DNA of 52,723 bases from Rhodobacter sp. (GTDB lineage Bacteria > Pseudomonadota > Alphaproteobacteria > Rhodobacterales > Rhodobacteraceae), in contig PNJK01000019.1 of assembly GCA_013821825.1 (NCBI GenBank), positions 1 through 52,723 on the forward strand. The letters are read 5' to 3'. Below, piece after piece: positions 8,269 through 19,589 of the stretch. A program made the position numbers and the translations under genes. Within the stretch, counting starts at the first letter, position 1. Each line of letters opens with the position of its first letter. The notes beneath the pieces are model-generated. The model worked only from the letters and a program-made list of their open reading frames with translations. It had not been told where the DNA came from and did no database searches.

Positions 8269-11001
8269 ATGCTGGGAATTGGTGCACTATCGCGGAAGGT
8301 GTTCGGCAGCCCGAACGACCGCAAGGTGAAATCCGTCCGTCCGCTGGTGGCAGACATCTCTGCGCTCGAGTCAGAGTTCCAGAAGCTGACCGATGACGAG
8401 ATCATCGCCCGGACCCGTGTTCTGCAAAAGCGGGTGCAGGAAGGCGGCGAAAGCCTGGAGGCCGTGCTGCCCGAGGCCTTCGCCAACTGCCGCGAGGCCG
8501 CGCGTCGTGCGCTGGGCCTGCGGGCCTTCGATGTGCAGCTGATGGGCGGGATCTTCCTGCATCAGGGCAATATCAGTGAGATGAAGACAGGCGAGGGCAA
8601 GACACTGGTGGCGACCTTTGCCGCCTATCTCAACGCGTTGACGGGCAAGGGTGTGCATGTCGTTACGGTGAACGACTACCTGGCCAAGCGCGACTCGGAA
8701 TGGATGGGGAAGGTCTATGCGCATCTCGGGATGACCACCGGGGTGGTCTATGCCCACCAGCCTGACGAGGAAAAGCGTGCCGCCTATCGCGCCGACATCA
8801 CCTATGCGACCAACAACGAACTCGGCTTCGACTATCTGCGCGACAACATGAAATCGTCGATCGAGGATATGTCCCAGCGCGGCCATTTCTACGCCATCGT
8901 GGACGAAGTCGACAGCATCCTGATCGACGAGGCGCGGACGCCGCTGATCATTTCCGGCCCAAGCCAGGACCGCAGCCCGCTGTATCAGTCGGTTGATGCG
9001 GTGATCCCGAACCTGCTGCCGGACCACTACAAACTGGACGAAAAGGCCCGCAACGTGACCTTCACCGAGGAAGGCAACGAAGCGATCGAGGATATCCTGA
9101 CCGAGGCCGGGATTCTGCCGGAAGGGCAAAGCCTTTACGCCCCCGAAAGCACCACCATCGTGCATCACGTGAACCAGGCTCTGCGGGCGCACAAGCTGTT
9201 CCACAAGGACCAGCAATACATCGTCCGCGACGGCGAGGTGATGCTGATCGACGAATTCACCGGCCGCATGATGAAAGGCCGACGCCTGTCGGACGGGCTG
9301 CATCAGGCGATCGAGGCGAAAGAGCGGGTCGCAATCAAGCCCGAGAACGTGACCTACGCCAGCGTGACCTTCCAGAACTACTTCCGGCGTTACGAAAAGC
9401 TGGGCGGCATGACCGGCACCGCCTCGACCGAGGCCGAGGAATTTGCCGAAATCTACGGGCTGGGCGTGGTCGAAGTGCCGACCAACCGCCCGGTGCAGCG
9501 GATCGACGAGCATGACCAGGTCTACCGCACCGCGCGGGAAAAGTATGACGGCATCCTGAAGTCCATCCAGGAAGCGCATGCCAAGGGTCAGCCGATCCTT
9601 GTCGGCACCACCTCGATCGAGAAATCGGAACAGCTGTCGGGGATGCTGACCGCCGCCGGGATCACCCATAACGTGCTGAACGCCCGCCAGCATGAGCAGG
9701 AAGCCAAGATCGTCGCCGATGCGGGCAAGCTGGGCGCCGTGACCATCGCCACGAACATGGCGGGCCGGGGCACCGACATCCAGCTTGGTGGCAACGTCGA
9801 GATGAAGGTGCTGGAAGCCATCGCCGCCGATCCCACGCTCCATCCCGATGAGGTGCGCGCAAGGATCGAGGCCGAGCATGCCGACGAAAAGGCCGCCGTT
9901 CTGGCTGCTGGAGGTCTGTTCGTCCTGGCTACGGAACGGCATGAATCCCGCCGGATCGACAACCAGTTGCGCGGCCGGTCCGGCCGTCAGGGTGACCCCG
10001 GCCGGTCGGCCTTCTTCCTTTCGCTGGAAGATGACCTGATGCGCATTTTCGGGTCGGAACGGCTGGACAAGGTCCTGTCCACGCTGGGCATGAAGGAAGG
10101 CGAGGCGATTGTTCACCCTTGGGTCAACAAGAGCCTTGAAAAGGCGCAAGCCAAGGTCGAAGGCCGCAACTTCGACATCCGCAAGCAGCTTTTGAAGTTC
10201 GACGACGTGATGAACGACCAGCGCAAGGCCATCTTTGGCCAGCGGATGGAGATCATGCTGGCCGAGCATGTGTCCGACATCGCCACCGACATGCGACACC
10301 AGCTTGTCGAAGACCTCGTCGATCTGAACATGCCACTGAAAAGCTATCCCGATCAGTGGGATGTGACCGGACTGGCCACGGCTTGCCGTGAGATGCTGAA
10401 CCTTGACCTGCCGATTGCCGACTGGGCGGCGGAAGAGGGTGTCGATCAGGCTGGCGTGTTGGGGCGGATCATCGAAGCGTCAGACAAGATGATGCAGGAA
10501 AAGGCCGAAGCCTTCGGCCTGCCGACCATGGAGACGATCGAAAAGCAGGTCCTTCTGCAGGCGATCGACGGCAAGTGGCGTGAACACCTGCTGCGGCTGG
10601 AGCATCTGCGGTCAGTCGTCGGCTTCCGGGGTTATGCCCAGCGCGACCCGCTGAACGAATACAAAACCGAGGCGTTCCAGCTGTTCGAGACGCTGCTGAA
10701 TTCGCTGCGGGAACAGGTCACGCAGCAGTTGTCGCGCATCCGCCCGATCACCAAGGAAGAACAAGAAACCATGATGCGGCAGATGCTGGCGCAACAACAG
10801 GCGCCGCAGGCCAGGGTCGCGGCCACTGCGCCTGCCGATGCCCCTGCGCCAGCCGCCGTCGCACCAGCGCTGAAGCGGACCCCGGTCCTGGCCGGGTTTG
10901 ATGAGGCGGACCCTTCGACCTGGGGCAATCCGGGCCGGAACGACGCCTGCCCGTGCGGATCTGGCGAAAAGTTCAAGCATTGCCACGGCCGCGTGGTGTA
11001 A
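8269..11001 (+). CDS. secA: Preprotein translocase ATPase SecA
   Basis: SecA drives post-translational export through SecYEG by ATP hydrolysis. The 910-residue product carries Walker A ([13 protein letters not shown], near residue 107), the DEAD-like [14 protein letters not shown] segment (near 212), the preprotein cross-linking domain, motif VI-type [13 protein letters not shown] and the C-terminal zinc-binding [14 protein letters not shown] tail that contacts SecB and lipids. I start at the ATG at 8269 ([13 protein letters not shown]) after a GGAGA site; the frame is open further upstream but without family similarity. The next two genes run in the same direction, about 175 bases away. Confidence 0.97.
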   Translation: MLGIGALSRKVFGSPNDRKVKSVRPLVADISALESEFQKLTDDEIIARTRVLQKRVQEGGESLEAVLPEAFANCREAARRALGLRAFDVQLMGGIFLHQGNISEMKTGEGKTLVATFAAYLNALTGKGVHVVTVNDYLAKRDSEWMGKVYAHLGMTTGVVYAHQPDEEKRAAYRADITYATNNELGFDYLRDNMKSSIEDMSQRGHFYAIVDEVDSILIDEARTPLIISGPSQDRSPLYQSVDAVIPNLLPDHYKLDEKARNVTFTEEGNEAIEDILTEAGILPEGQSLYAPESTTIVHHVNQALRAHKLFHKDQQYIVRDGEVMLIDEFTGRMMKGRRLSDGLHQAIEAKERVAIKPENVTYASVTFQNYFRRYEKLGGMTGTASTEAEEFAEIYGLGVVEVPTNRPVQRIDEHDQVYRTAREKYDGILKSIQEAHAKGQPILVGTTSIEKSEQLSGMLTAAGITHNVLNARQHEQEAKIVADAGKLGAVTIATNMAGRGTDIQLGGNVEMKVLEAIAADPTLHPDEVRARIEAEHADEKAAVLAAGGLFVLATERHESRRIDNQLRGRSGRQGDPGRSAFFLSLEDDLMRIFGSERLDKVLSTLGMKEGEAIVHPWVNKSLEKAQAKVEGRNFDIRKQLLKFDDVMNDQRKAIFGQRMEIMLAEHVSDIATDMRHQLVEDLVDLNMPLKSYPDQWDVTGLATACREMLNLDLPIADWAAEEGVDQAGVLGRIIEASDKMMQEKAEAFGLPTMETIEKQVLLQAIDGKWREHLLRLEHLRSVVGFRGYAQRDPLNEYKTEAFQLFETLLNSLREQVTQQLSRIRPITKEEQETMMRQMLAQQQAPQARVAATAPADAPAPAAVAPALKRTPVLAGFDEADPSTWGNPGRNDACPCGSGEKFKHCHGRVV

Positions 11002-11175
11002 CCCTTCAGGGACTGGCACGACGGGCCGCGTGACGGGGAAATGGGCGGGCCATGGCGGCTTGGTCGGTCTGTGTCAATTTGGTGGCATTAATGGGAATCT
11101 CTCCTCACAAAAGCCACCGCCTTGCCCGCTTTGCTGATTAACGCAGATGGTAACGATTCGAGTTGGGGTGGTTCG

Positions 11176-12090
11176 ATGTTCGGCCATAAGCGGATTCTGC
11201 GGGTTGCTGCCGTCTTATTTGTTGCGCTGGCTGCTGGTCAACTGGTGGAAACGCTGCGCCCTACCGCTGCGGCAGGGCGCAGCGCCGCCAAACCGCCGGG
11301 CAACGTCGCCAGCTTGACCGCAGCCGGCCCGGTCGTGGGGACGGTCTTGCCCGAATCGGCCTCGCTGGTTGATGGGTCTGGCGTGGGCCTGCCAAAGCTG
11401 ACCGGGATCACCTCTGTTGCCGCCGTTGCCGAAGCGCGCGGGCCGACGGGCTGCGATATCGCGCTTGATCTTGCCCCGGCACCCGGCGCGATGATCGAGC
11501 TTTCACTATCGGCACCTTGCAACCGGAGCGAACGCGTCGTGATCCGCCATTCCGGGCTGTCCTTTACCGCCTTGACAGCTGCCGACGGCACCCTTGACCT
11601 GCAACTGCCGGCGCTTGAACCGGACGCCCTGGTCGCAACCTATTTCGGCGGATCGGGCATCGCGCTTGCCAAGGTCGAGGTGCCCGAGGCCACGTCTTAT
11701 GTCCGGTTTGCCGTGCAAATTCCGTTTCCGGCACAGTTTGACCTGCGCGCCGACGAGGGGGGGCAGGTGTTCGTCGGGAGCAGCTTTGCGTCCAATGAAG
11801 GCAGCCTTCGCAGGATCGCGCCCCTGGGTACGGTCAAAGTCGCCGAGCCGCTTCTGGCGCAGGTCTATACTTTTCCCACGGATGGCGTCGCCACCCCGGA
11901 TCTGACGGTCGAACTGCGGATCACGCCGGATACCTGCGGGCGGACCCTGCCGGTCGAAACCCTGTTGGCCCGGGGCGGGGATGTTACCGTGTCGAAGTTT
12001 TCGGTGTCTGTGCCGCTTTGCGGCACCTCGGGCGACATTCTGCTGTTGAAGAATCTTCTGCGTGACCTGACACTCGCCGCTCCAAGATAG
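11176..12090 (+). CDS. Membrane-anchored periplasmic protein, unknown function
   Basis: A 304-residue product that I do not recognise functionally. It begins with a basic segment and one hydrophobic helix (about residues 9-24), probably an uncleaved anchor or a signal peptide, then an Ala/Pro-rich stretch and a predicted beta-rich periplasmic body. Three or four cysteines in the body could form disulfides (GCDIALDL, SAPCNRSE, DTCGRTLP, PLCGTSGD). It lies between secA and the phosphate-binding-like/OmpA gene, 18 bases before the latter, so the two probably act together. The ATG at 11176 is preferred because it directly precedes the basic and hydrophobic N terminus. Confidence 0.75.
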   Translation: MFGHKRILRVAAVLFVALAAGQLVETLRPTAAAGRSAAKPPGNVASLTAAGPVVGTVLPESASLVDGSGVGLPKLTGITSVAAVAEARGPTGCDIALDLAPAPGAMIELSLSAPCNRSERVVIRHSGLSFTALTAADGTLDLQLPALEPDALVATYFGGSGIALAKVEVPEATSYVRFAVQIPFPAQFDLRADEGGQVFVGSSFASNEGSLRRIAPLGTVKVAEPLLAQVYTFPTDGVATPDLTVELRITPDTCGRTLPVETLLARGGDVTVSKFSVSVPLCGTSGDILLLKNLLRDLTLAAPR

Positions 12091-12108
12091 GGGCCAGTCT
12101 GGCAGACA

Positions 12109-13629
12109 ATGCGAGTGAAGGCGGCGGTTGCGGCGATGTGCGCCGCCATTTTGTATTTCAGCCCGGCCCTTGCGCAGGACGTCACGCTCGTGGCGCGCGA
12201 AGGGGGCATTGTCCTGACTGGCTCGCTGCAGGGCTATGATGGAGCGTTTTATCGGATCGAAACCTCGTACGGCATGCTGACGGTCGATGGGCAGGGGGTG
12301 ATCTGCGAAGGTCCGGCCTGCCCCGATCTTACTGCGCCAAAGGCCGTGATCCGTATTGTCGGGACCAGCGATGCCGCTGGCGCGCTGCTTCCCGGGCTGT
12401 TCCGCGCTTTTGCCGAAGGGCGGGGGCTGGTGTTCGAAGCGTCGGACGCCAAAGCCTTCGAGGCCCGAATCCTGGACCCCGAAAGCCGTGCGGAACTTGC
12501 CGAGATCAGTTTTGTGCCCATGTCGCCCGCAGCGGCCACCGTCGCCCTGTCCAACGGCGACGCCGATCTGAAGCTGTCTTTCCTTGCCGAACCCGGCTTT
12601 GGCAGTCACAGCCTTGCCATGGACGCGCTTGTCGCCATCGTGGCGCCCGACAATCCGACGCCCGAGATTTCGACGACAAATCTGGCGCGGGTTCTGGTGG
12701 GCGAGATCGACAACTGGTCCGCCGTCGGAGGTCCGGACATGCCGATCGTCCTGCATGCCCTGCGCCCGGAGGCGGACCTGCAACTTGCGCTGACCAAGCG
12801 GCTTGGCGCCCCGATTGCCGCCGAGGTTCTGCACGCGGATCAGCAAAGCCTTGCCGCGGCGGTTGCAATGGACCCCTGGGCCATCGGCATTACCGGGCGC
12901 TCCGCCGTTCCGCCCGCGCGGCGCATTCCCCTGACTGACAGCTGCGGCTTTCCGCTGATGCCGACGCCACTTGCCGTCAAGGCCGAAGACTACCCGCTTG
13001 CGCTGCCGGTTATCCTGTTGGTGCCGCAGCGCCGGCTTCCGCTGATGGCACGGGAGTTCCTTGATTTCCTGCGCACCCCGGTCGCCCAATCAGTTATCGC
13101 CGGCGGCGGCTATGTCGACCGGTCAGCTACGCGCCAGCCGATGACAGCCGACGGGCTGCGACTGATCAATGCGATCCAGGGTGCGGGGGATGACGTGACC
13201 CTTGCCGACTTGAAGCGGCTGGTGAACCTGATGGATGGGGCGGACCGGCTGTCGCTGACGTTCCGGTTCGAGGACGGCTCATCGACGCTTGATGCGCAGT
13301 CGCGCGACAACCTTGCCGATCTGGCGCAGCTGATCGCCTCGGGCCAGTTCCGCGATCAGCGGCTTGTGCTCGCGGGCTTTTCGGACGGCTCGGGTGCGGC
13401 ACCCGCAAATCTCGCGCTGTCGGTCGAGCGGGCCGCGCGCGTGGTGCAGGAATTGGCAGCCATCGCTCCGGACCTTGCGCCCGAAGCGCTGCCCGTTATC
13501 GACGGTTTTGGCGAGGCGCTGCCCATGGCTTGCGACGAAACCGCCATCGGCCGCCAACTGAACCGCCGGGTCGAGCTTTGGCTTGTGCCGGATTTCGCTG
13601 GCCCGGCCCCCGGGGCTGACCCGCTCTAG
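12109..13629 (+). CDS. Phosphate-binding-like/OmpA-domain fusion protein
   Basis: A 506-residue exported protein with a signal peptide (about residues 1-22, ending ALAQ). A PstS-like periplasmic binding fold follows (about 75-345: VRIVGTSDAAGALLPGLF-like opening, LVAIVAPDNPTPEIST, LVGEIDNWS). A C-terminal OmpA-type peptidoglycan-binding domain covers about 380-495 (LTFRFEDGSSTLD, LAGFSDGSG, LNRRVELWL). The binding domain would be tethered to the cell wall rather than delivered to an ABC transporter; no pst genes are nearby. The ligand is unknown. Its stop overlaps the convergent radC stop by four bases (shared CTAG). Confidence 0.85.
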   Translation: MRVKAAVAAMCAAILYFSPALAQDVTLVAREGGIVLTGSLQGYDGAFYRIETSYGMLTVDGQGVICEGPACPDLTAPKAVIRIVGTSDAAGALLPGLFRAFAEGRGLVFEASDAKAFEARILDPESRAELAEISFVPMSPAAATVALSNGDADLKLSFLAEPGFGSHSLAMDALVAIVAPDNPTPEISTTNLARVLVGEIDNWSAVGGPDMPIVLHALRPEADLQLALTKRLGAPIAAEVLHADQQSLAAAVAMDPWAIGITGRSAVPPARRIPLTDSCGFPLMPTPLAVKAEDYPLALPVILLVPQRRLPLMAREFLDFLRTPVAQSVIAGGGYVDRSATRQPMTADGLRLINAIQGAGDDVTLADLKRLVNLMDGADRLSLTFRFEDGSSTLDAQSRDNLADLAQLIASGQFRDQRLVLAGFSDGSGAAPANLALSVERAARVVQELAAIAPDLAPEALPVIDGFGEALPMACDETAIGRQLNRRVELWLVPDFAGPAPGADPL

Positions 13630-14411
13630 AGATACCCTTGCGCGCGAAAGCTGAGCTCGCGCTGTTTGCCGATGATCAGGTGATCATGCAGCACCAGACC
13701 CAAGGCAGCGCAGGCATCCTGCACCTGACGGGTCATCGACAGGTCAGCCTCTGACGGGGTGGGGTCGCCGGAGGGGTGGTTGTGCACAAGGATCAGCGCG
13801 CTGGTATTCAGTTCCAGGGCACGCTTCACCACTTCGCGCGGATAGACGGGGACATGATCTACCGTGCCCTTGGACTGTTCTTCATCCGCGATCAGCACGT
13901 TCTTGCGGTCAAGGTAAAGCACGCGGAACTGTTCGGTTTCGCGGTGCGCCATCGCGGTGTGGCAATAGTCCAGCAGCGCATCCCAGCTGGACAGGATGGG
14001 CCGGTGGATCACCCGCGCGCGCGCCATCCGCTGGGCCGCAGCCTCGACCAGTTTCAGTTCCTGCACTACGGCGGGACCGGCCCCCTTGATCATCTGCAAC
14101 CGCGCAGGCGAGGCGGTGATGACCCGGTTGAAATCGCCGAACGTTTCCAGAAGCAGCCGGGCAAGAGGCTTGACGTCCTGCCGGGGTATGGCGCGGAACA
14201 GGACCAGTTCCAGCAATTCATAATCCGGCAGGGCCTGGCCCCCTGCCTGCATGAACCGCTCGCGCAGCCGTTGCCGGTGATCCGAGATGTAGGACGGCAG
14301 CCGCCCGGTCAGCGCAACCGGTGCGGCCTCGTCATCGTCGCCATCGGGGGCAACCAGCGGCAGGAAGGGTTCGTTGAAGGACTGTGCCATGCCCCGATGC
14401 TGCCGGGACAT
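13626..14411 (-). CDS. radC: RadC family JAB-domain protein
   Basis: The 261-residue RadC protein has a UPF0758 N-terminal helix-hairpin-helix region (about 35-130) and a C-terminal JAB/MPN metalloprotease-like domain with the zinc motif HNHPSGDPTPSEAD (about 210-223). The gene was named for DNA repair, but that role is disputed and the biochemical function is unsettled. Two Met starts are possible, at 14411 and at 14390 (MAQSFNEP); neither has a strong ribosome binding site. It runs downstream of dnaJ, in the same direction, after about 20 bases. Confidence 0.92.
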   Translation of the reverse strand: MSRQHRGMAQSFNEPFLPLVAPDGDDDEAAPVALTGRLPSYISDHRQRLRERFMQAGGQALPDYELLELVLFRAIPRQDVKPLARLLLETFGDFNRVITASPARLQMIKGAGPAVVQELKLVEAAAQRMARARVIHRPILSSWDALLDYCHTAMAHRETEQFRVLYLDRKNVLIADEEQSKGTVDHVPVYPREVVKRALELNTSALILVHNHPSGDPTPSEADLSMTRQVQDACAALGLVLHDHLIIGKQRELSFRAQGYL

Positions 14412-14432
14412 GGTTGAGGAAAGGTTAAGGGA

Positions 14433-15590
14433 TCAGCCCTTCATCCCGTCCCAGAAGCCCTTCACCTTGGAAAAGAACGACGAGGATTCCGGGTTGTTCT
14501 CTTCCGACAGGTTCTCGAACTCGCGCAGAAGCTCGCGCTGGCGGCTGGTCAGGTTGACCGGCGTTTCGACCGCAAGCTCGATCACCATATCGCCGGTGTT
14601 GCCGCTGCGCAGGGCGGGCATGCCTTTCATCCGCAGCCGCATCTGCTTGCCGGTCTGGGCGCCTGCGGGCACCTTGACGCGGGCCTTGCCACCGTCGATC
14701 GTCGGCACCTCGACCTCGCCACCGAGAGCGGCCGTGAGCATCGAGACCGGGACACGACAGAACAGGTGCACGCCGTCGCGCTGGAAGATCGCGTGCTCTT
14801 TCACCTCGATGAAGATGTAGAGATCGCCATTCGGGCCGCCGCGCATGCCGGCCTCACCCTCGCCTGCCAGTCGAATGCGGGTGCCGGTTTCCACCCCTTG
14901 CGGGATGTTGACCGACAGGGAGCGTTCCTTCTCCACCCGACCATGCCCGCCGCAGTTCCGGCAGGGGTTCTTGATGATCTGGCCCATGCCGTTGCATTGC
15001 GGGCAGGTGCGTTCGACGGTGAAGAAGCCTTGCTGGGCGCGGACCTTGCCCATGCCGGAGCAGGTCGGGCAGGTGGCCGGTTCGGCCCCGCCTTCCGCTC
15101 CAGTGCCGCTGCAGATTTCGCAGGTGACGGCGGTGGGCACGGAAATCGTCTTCTGGATGCCGCTATAGGCCTCTTCCAGCGATACGCGCAGGTTATAGCG
15201 CAGGTCCGACCCGCGTTGGGCGCGCGACCGACCACCGCCACCGCCGCCACCGCGACCACCCATGAAATCACCGAACAGGTCTTCGAACACGTCCGAGAAG
15301 GCGCTGGCGAAGTCGCCCTGCTGGCCATAGCTGCCGCCGGGACGCGGTCCGCCGCCCATGCCGCCTTCGAAGGCAGCGTGGCCAAAGCGGTCATAGGCCG
15401 CCTTCTTCTGGTCGTCCTTCAAGACCTCGTAAGCCTCGTTCACTTCCTTGAACTGGGCCTCGGCCTGCGGATTGTCCGAGTTGCGGTCAGGGTGCAGCTC
15501 TTTCGCCTTCTGGCGGTAAGCTTTCTTCAGCTCTTCAGCCGAAGCGCCCTTCTTTGCCCCCAGAACCTCGTAGTAGTCGCGCTTTGCCAC
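14433..15590 (-). CDS. dnaJ: Chaperone DnaJ
   Basis: The 385-residue type I Hsp40 co-chaperone stimulates the DnaK ATPase. It has a J domain (1-70, with the HPD triad in KELHPDRN), a Gly/Phe-rich linker (about 75-120, including a run of glycines), four zinc-binding CxxCxGxG repeats (about 145-215: [32 protein letters not shown]) and the C-terminal substrate-binding domains. It follows dnaK with a 73-base gap that contains a strong hairpin at 15618-15643. Confidence 0.97.
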   Translation of the reverse strand: MAKRDYYEVLGAKKGASAEELKKAYRQKAKELHPDRNSDNPQAEAQFKEVNEAYEVLKDDQKKAAYDRFGHAAFEGGMGGGPRPGGSYGQQGDFASAFSDVFEDLFGDFMGGRGGGGGGGRSRAQRGSDLRYNLRVSLEEAYSGIQKTISVPTAVTCEICSGTGAEGGAEPATCPTCSGMGKVRAQQGFFTVERTCPQCNGMGQIIKNPCRNCGGHGRVEKERSLSVNIPQGVETGTRIRLAGEGEAGMRGGPNGDLYIFIEVKEHAIFQRDGVHLFCRVPVSMLTAALGGEVEVPTIDGGKARVKVPAGAQTGKQMRLRMKGMPALRSGNTGDMVIELAVETPVNLTSRQRELLREFENLSEENNPESSSFFSKVKGFWDGMKG

Positions 15591-15617
15591 GGCAAAATCC
15601 CCAAGTCGAACCGCAGA

Positions 15618-15643
15618 GGGGCGGACCGTTGCCGGACCGCCCC
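15618..15643 (-). promoter_or_regulatory. Hairpin between dnaK and dnaJ
   Basis: Read on the minus-strand mRNA, GGGGCGG and CCG pair with CGG and CCGCCCC around a GCAA tetraloop, with a single T-T mismatch inside the stem. There is no T-run afterwards, so it is more likely an mRNA-processing, stabilising or partial-attenuation element than a full terminator. Such a structure could set dnaJ expression below dnaK. Confidence 0.7.
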
Positions 15644-15663
15644 CTTTTCCAGTTCACGCGGCG

Positions 15664-17574
<1,911 letters not shown>

Positions 17575-17681
17575 GTGCGTATCCCTTTACTTCAGGCGAT
17601 GTTCCGGCAAGGACCCTTGCAAGCAGGCATCCCCACCTCGAATGAGGCGACAGGTCTGGCGTCCTGCCGTGGTGCCAGCCG

Positions 17682-17712
17682 TATATAGGGGGGTGCCTAA
17701 GCCCCTGCAACG
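17682..17712 (-). promoter_or_regulatory. Candidate heat-shock (RpoH-type) promoter of dnaK
   Basis: On the minus strand a GTTGCA element is followed, after roughly 15 bases, by CCCCTATATA. This resembles the alphaproteobacterial sigma32 pattern of a CTTG-like -35 box and a CCCCATNT/CYTATNT-like -10 box. It lies about 110 bases upstream of the dnaK ATG. No CIRCE inverted repeat was seen in the gap. Confidence 0.45.
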
Positions 17713-17849
17713 TCTGCATCACACAGTCTGCGGTGAATCTTCATCGATTGCGCCGGAAACCCTGCAATGTGGCCCCGAGTTGTGCCCGCACTGCCGAAAT
17801 GCAGGCGCGGAGCAACCAGTAGGCCGATCAGCAAGGCGCGCTGCATGGA

Positions 17850-18701
17850 TCAGCGGCGCTTGTTCCAGCTTGCCGAGGCGTGCTGCCGGGTGAAGAATTC
17901 GGTCATCAGGCCGATCGTCACGCAAGCCAGCATGACATACACCACATATTCGATCGAGGTGTAGCGCGGCTGATAATTCAGGAACATGAACCCCCGCCCC
18001 TGGTCGATGGTGTGAAACAGCGGGTTCCAGTCGAACATCGCCCGAACCTCGGGCCTGGTGTTGTTGGCCAACACCATCTTGCCCGAGGCGATCACGTTCA
18101 CCCGGGTGATGATGGTGGTCAGGATCGACACGAGTTCGGGCTGCCAGGGGCGTGCCGAAAGCAGCACCATGCCGATCCCGACGCCCGTCATCCAGGACAG
18201 CAGGAACATGCCCATGACGCCTACCGGCTCGTCGATGGTGATCGGGGTAACCAGCGCGTGATAGGCGAAAAGGATGACGGCCGCCGCCAGCACCTGTTGG
18301 TAAAGCGATGCAAGCGCCGCTGCCGCGATCGAGATGATCGGATTCATCGGCGCATGCATCATCATCGACGACGTCGGCCCATCCGCGCCGGAGACCGCGC
18401 TGATGGCTTTCACATGCGTCATGAACATGAAGACACCGGACATCACGTAAAGCATGAAGTCGCCGCGCACTGCGATCTTGCGCAAGCCCAGAAACGAAAA
18501 CAGGAAATACATGATGAGGATCAGCAGCAGCGCCTGCACGATGGACATCACCATGCCCAGCACGGCATTGCCGTTTGTCTTCCGCAAGTTGCGCACCGAA
18601 ACGTGAAAGATCAGCTCCAGCGTCTGAAAGCCGGAGCCAAGCGCGGAACGAGGGCGTCCTTGATAGCGGAACATCTGCTTCAACCCCGACAGGTCCGGCA
18701 C
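17850..18701 (-). CDS. ABC-2 type polysaccharide export permease (KpsM-like)
   Basis: A 283-residue integral membrane protein with about six hydrophobic segments after a cytoplasmic N terminus (first helix about 47-72, LGMVMSIVQALLLILIMYFL). The ABC-2 membrane family exports capsular or O-antigen polysaccharides with an ATPase partner such as KpsT. No ATPase gene is adjacent, so it must be encoded elsewhere. It is divergent from cysQ-kdsB, which fits a role in surface-glycan export. The start could be the GTG at 18701 or the ATG at 18674 (MFRYQGRP); the latter has a GGGG element about nine bases upstream. Confidence 0.82.
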   Translation of the reverse strand: MPDLSGLKQMFRYQGRPRSALGSGFQTLELIFHVSVRNLRKTNGNAVLGMVMSIVQALLLILIMYFLFSFLGLRKIAVRGDFMLYVMSGVFMFMTHVKAISAVSGADGPTSSMMMHAPMNPIISIAAAALASLYQQVLAAAVILFAYHALVTPITIDEPVGVMGMFLLSWMTGVGIGMVLLSARPWQPELVSILTTIITRVNVIASGKMVLANNTRPEVRAMFDWNPLFHTIDQGRGFMFLNYQPRYTSIEYVVYVMLACVTIGLMTEFFTRQHASASWNKRR

Positions 18702-18794
18702 CCTGTTCAGGGAGAACTTGCCGTTCCGTTACCGTAGCAGGATAAGGGCGCGCAAACACATGTTCAATTGCCGTTTGGACTGACAGGAGAAGCG

Positions 18795-19589
18795 ATGAAC
18801 CAGGACCGGCTTGTGCCCCTTATGCGTCACCTTGCGCTGGAGGCGGGCGACCGCATCATGCAGGTCTACGAGCGCCCGGACTTCGAGGTGCGATCGAAGG
18901 GCGATGCCAGCCCGGTGACCGAGGCGGACGAGGCTGCCGATGCCGTGATCTCGGCCGGACTGCGGTCGGCTTTCCCGGATGTGCCGCTGATCACCGAAGA
19001 GCAGGGCGAAAGCCATGCGCTTTCCGCCCGCAGTTTCCTGATCGTCGACCCGCTGGACGGCACCAAGGAATTCGTCCAGCGACGGGGGGATTTCACGGTG
19101 AACATCGCCTATGTGCAGGACGGGATCCCGGTCAGTGGCGTGGTCTATGCGCCGGCGCAGGGCCGGCTGTTCTATACGCTGCCCGATGGCACCTCGGTCG
19201 AGGAAGCCGGCCCCTTCGACAAGACGGCCCCGGGACCTGTGCGTCCGATCCGTGTCTCGCGCCCGGACAATGCGGCGCTGATGGTCGTGGCGTCAAAGTC
19301 GCACCGGGATCAGGCGACGGATGACTATATCTCGCGCTATGCCGTGCGGGACATGAAGTCCGCCGGTTCCAGCCTCAAGTTCTGCCTTGTGGCCACGGGA
19401 GAGGCCGACCTTTACCCCAGGCTCGGCCGGACGATGGAATGGGACACCGCCGCTGGCGATGCCGTCCTGCGCGGCGCGGGCGGGCATGTGGTGCGGTTTG
19501 ACGACCATACGCCGCTGGCTTACGGCAAACCGGGCTGGGACAACCCGTTCTTCATCGCCTATGCCCCGGGGACAGAGCTGCGCAAATGA
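18795..19589 (+). CDS. cysQ: 3'(2'),5'-bisphosphate nucleotidase CysQ
   Basis: CysQ hydrolyses PAP (3'-phosphoadenosine 5'-phosphate) to AMP and controls the pool left by PAPS-dependent reactions. The 264-residue protein belongs to the inositol-monophosphatase fold. The metal-binding DPLDGTKEFV motif is present, as are VTEADEAADAVI and the C-terminal EWDTAAGDAVL. The ATG at 18795 has an AGGAGA site five bases upstream. It overlaps the KdsB-like gene by four bases (ATGA), so the two are translationally coupled. A sulfotransferase gene lies about 6 kb downstream in the same island, which gives a reason for a PAP phosphatase here. Confidence 0.92.
   Translation: MNQDRLVPLMRHLALEAGDRIMQVYERPDFEVRSKGDASPVTEADEAADAVISAGLRSAFPDVPLITEEQGESHALSARSFLIVDPLDGTKEFVQRRGDFTVNIAYVQDGIPVSGVVYAPAQGRLFYTLPDGTSVEEAGPFDKTAPGPVRPIRVSRPDNAALMVVASKSHRDQATDDYISRYAVRDMKSAGSSLKFCLVATGEADLYPRLGRTMEWDTAAGDAVLRGAGGHVVRFDDHTPLAYGKPGWDNPFFIAYAPGTELRK

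Noticed and set aside
8371-10299. 642-codon frame antisense to secA
   Set aside because: Composition is that of a mirror frame and secA on the other strand is beyond doubt.
11090-11135. GGTGGC/GCCACC inverted repeat after secA
   Set aside because: The loop is over 20 bases and no T-run follows, so it is not a credible terminator.
11506-13089. 527-codon frame antisense to the OmpA fusion gene
   Set aside because: Arg/Gln/Gly-rich mirror frame; the plus strand has a signal peptide and OmpA domain.
13626-13629. Shared CTAG at two convergent stops
   Set aside because: Simple compact packing; a stop palindrome arises easily and needs no special explanation.
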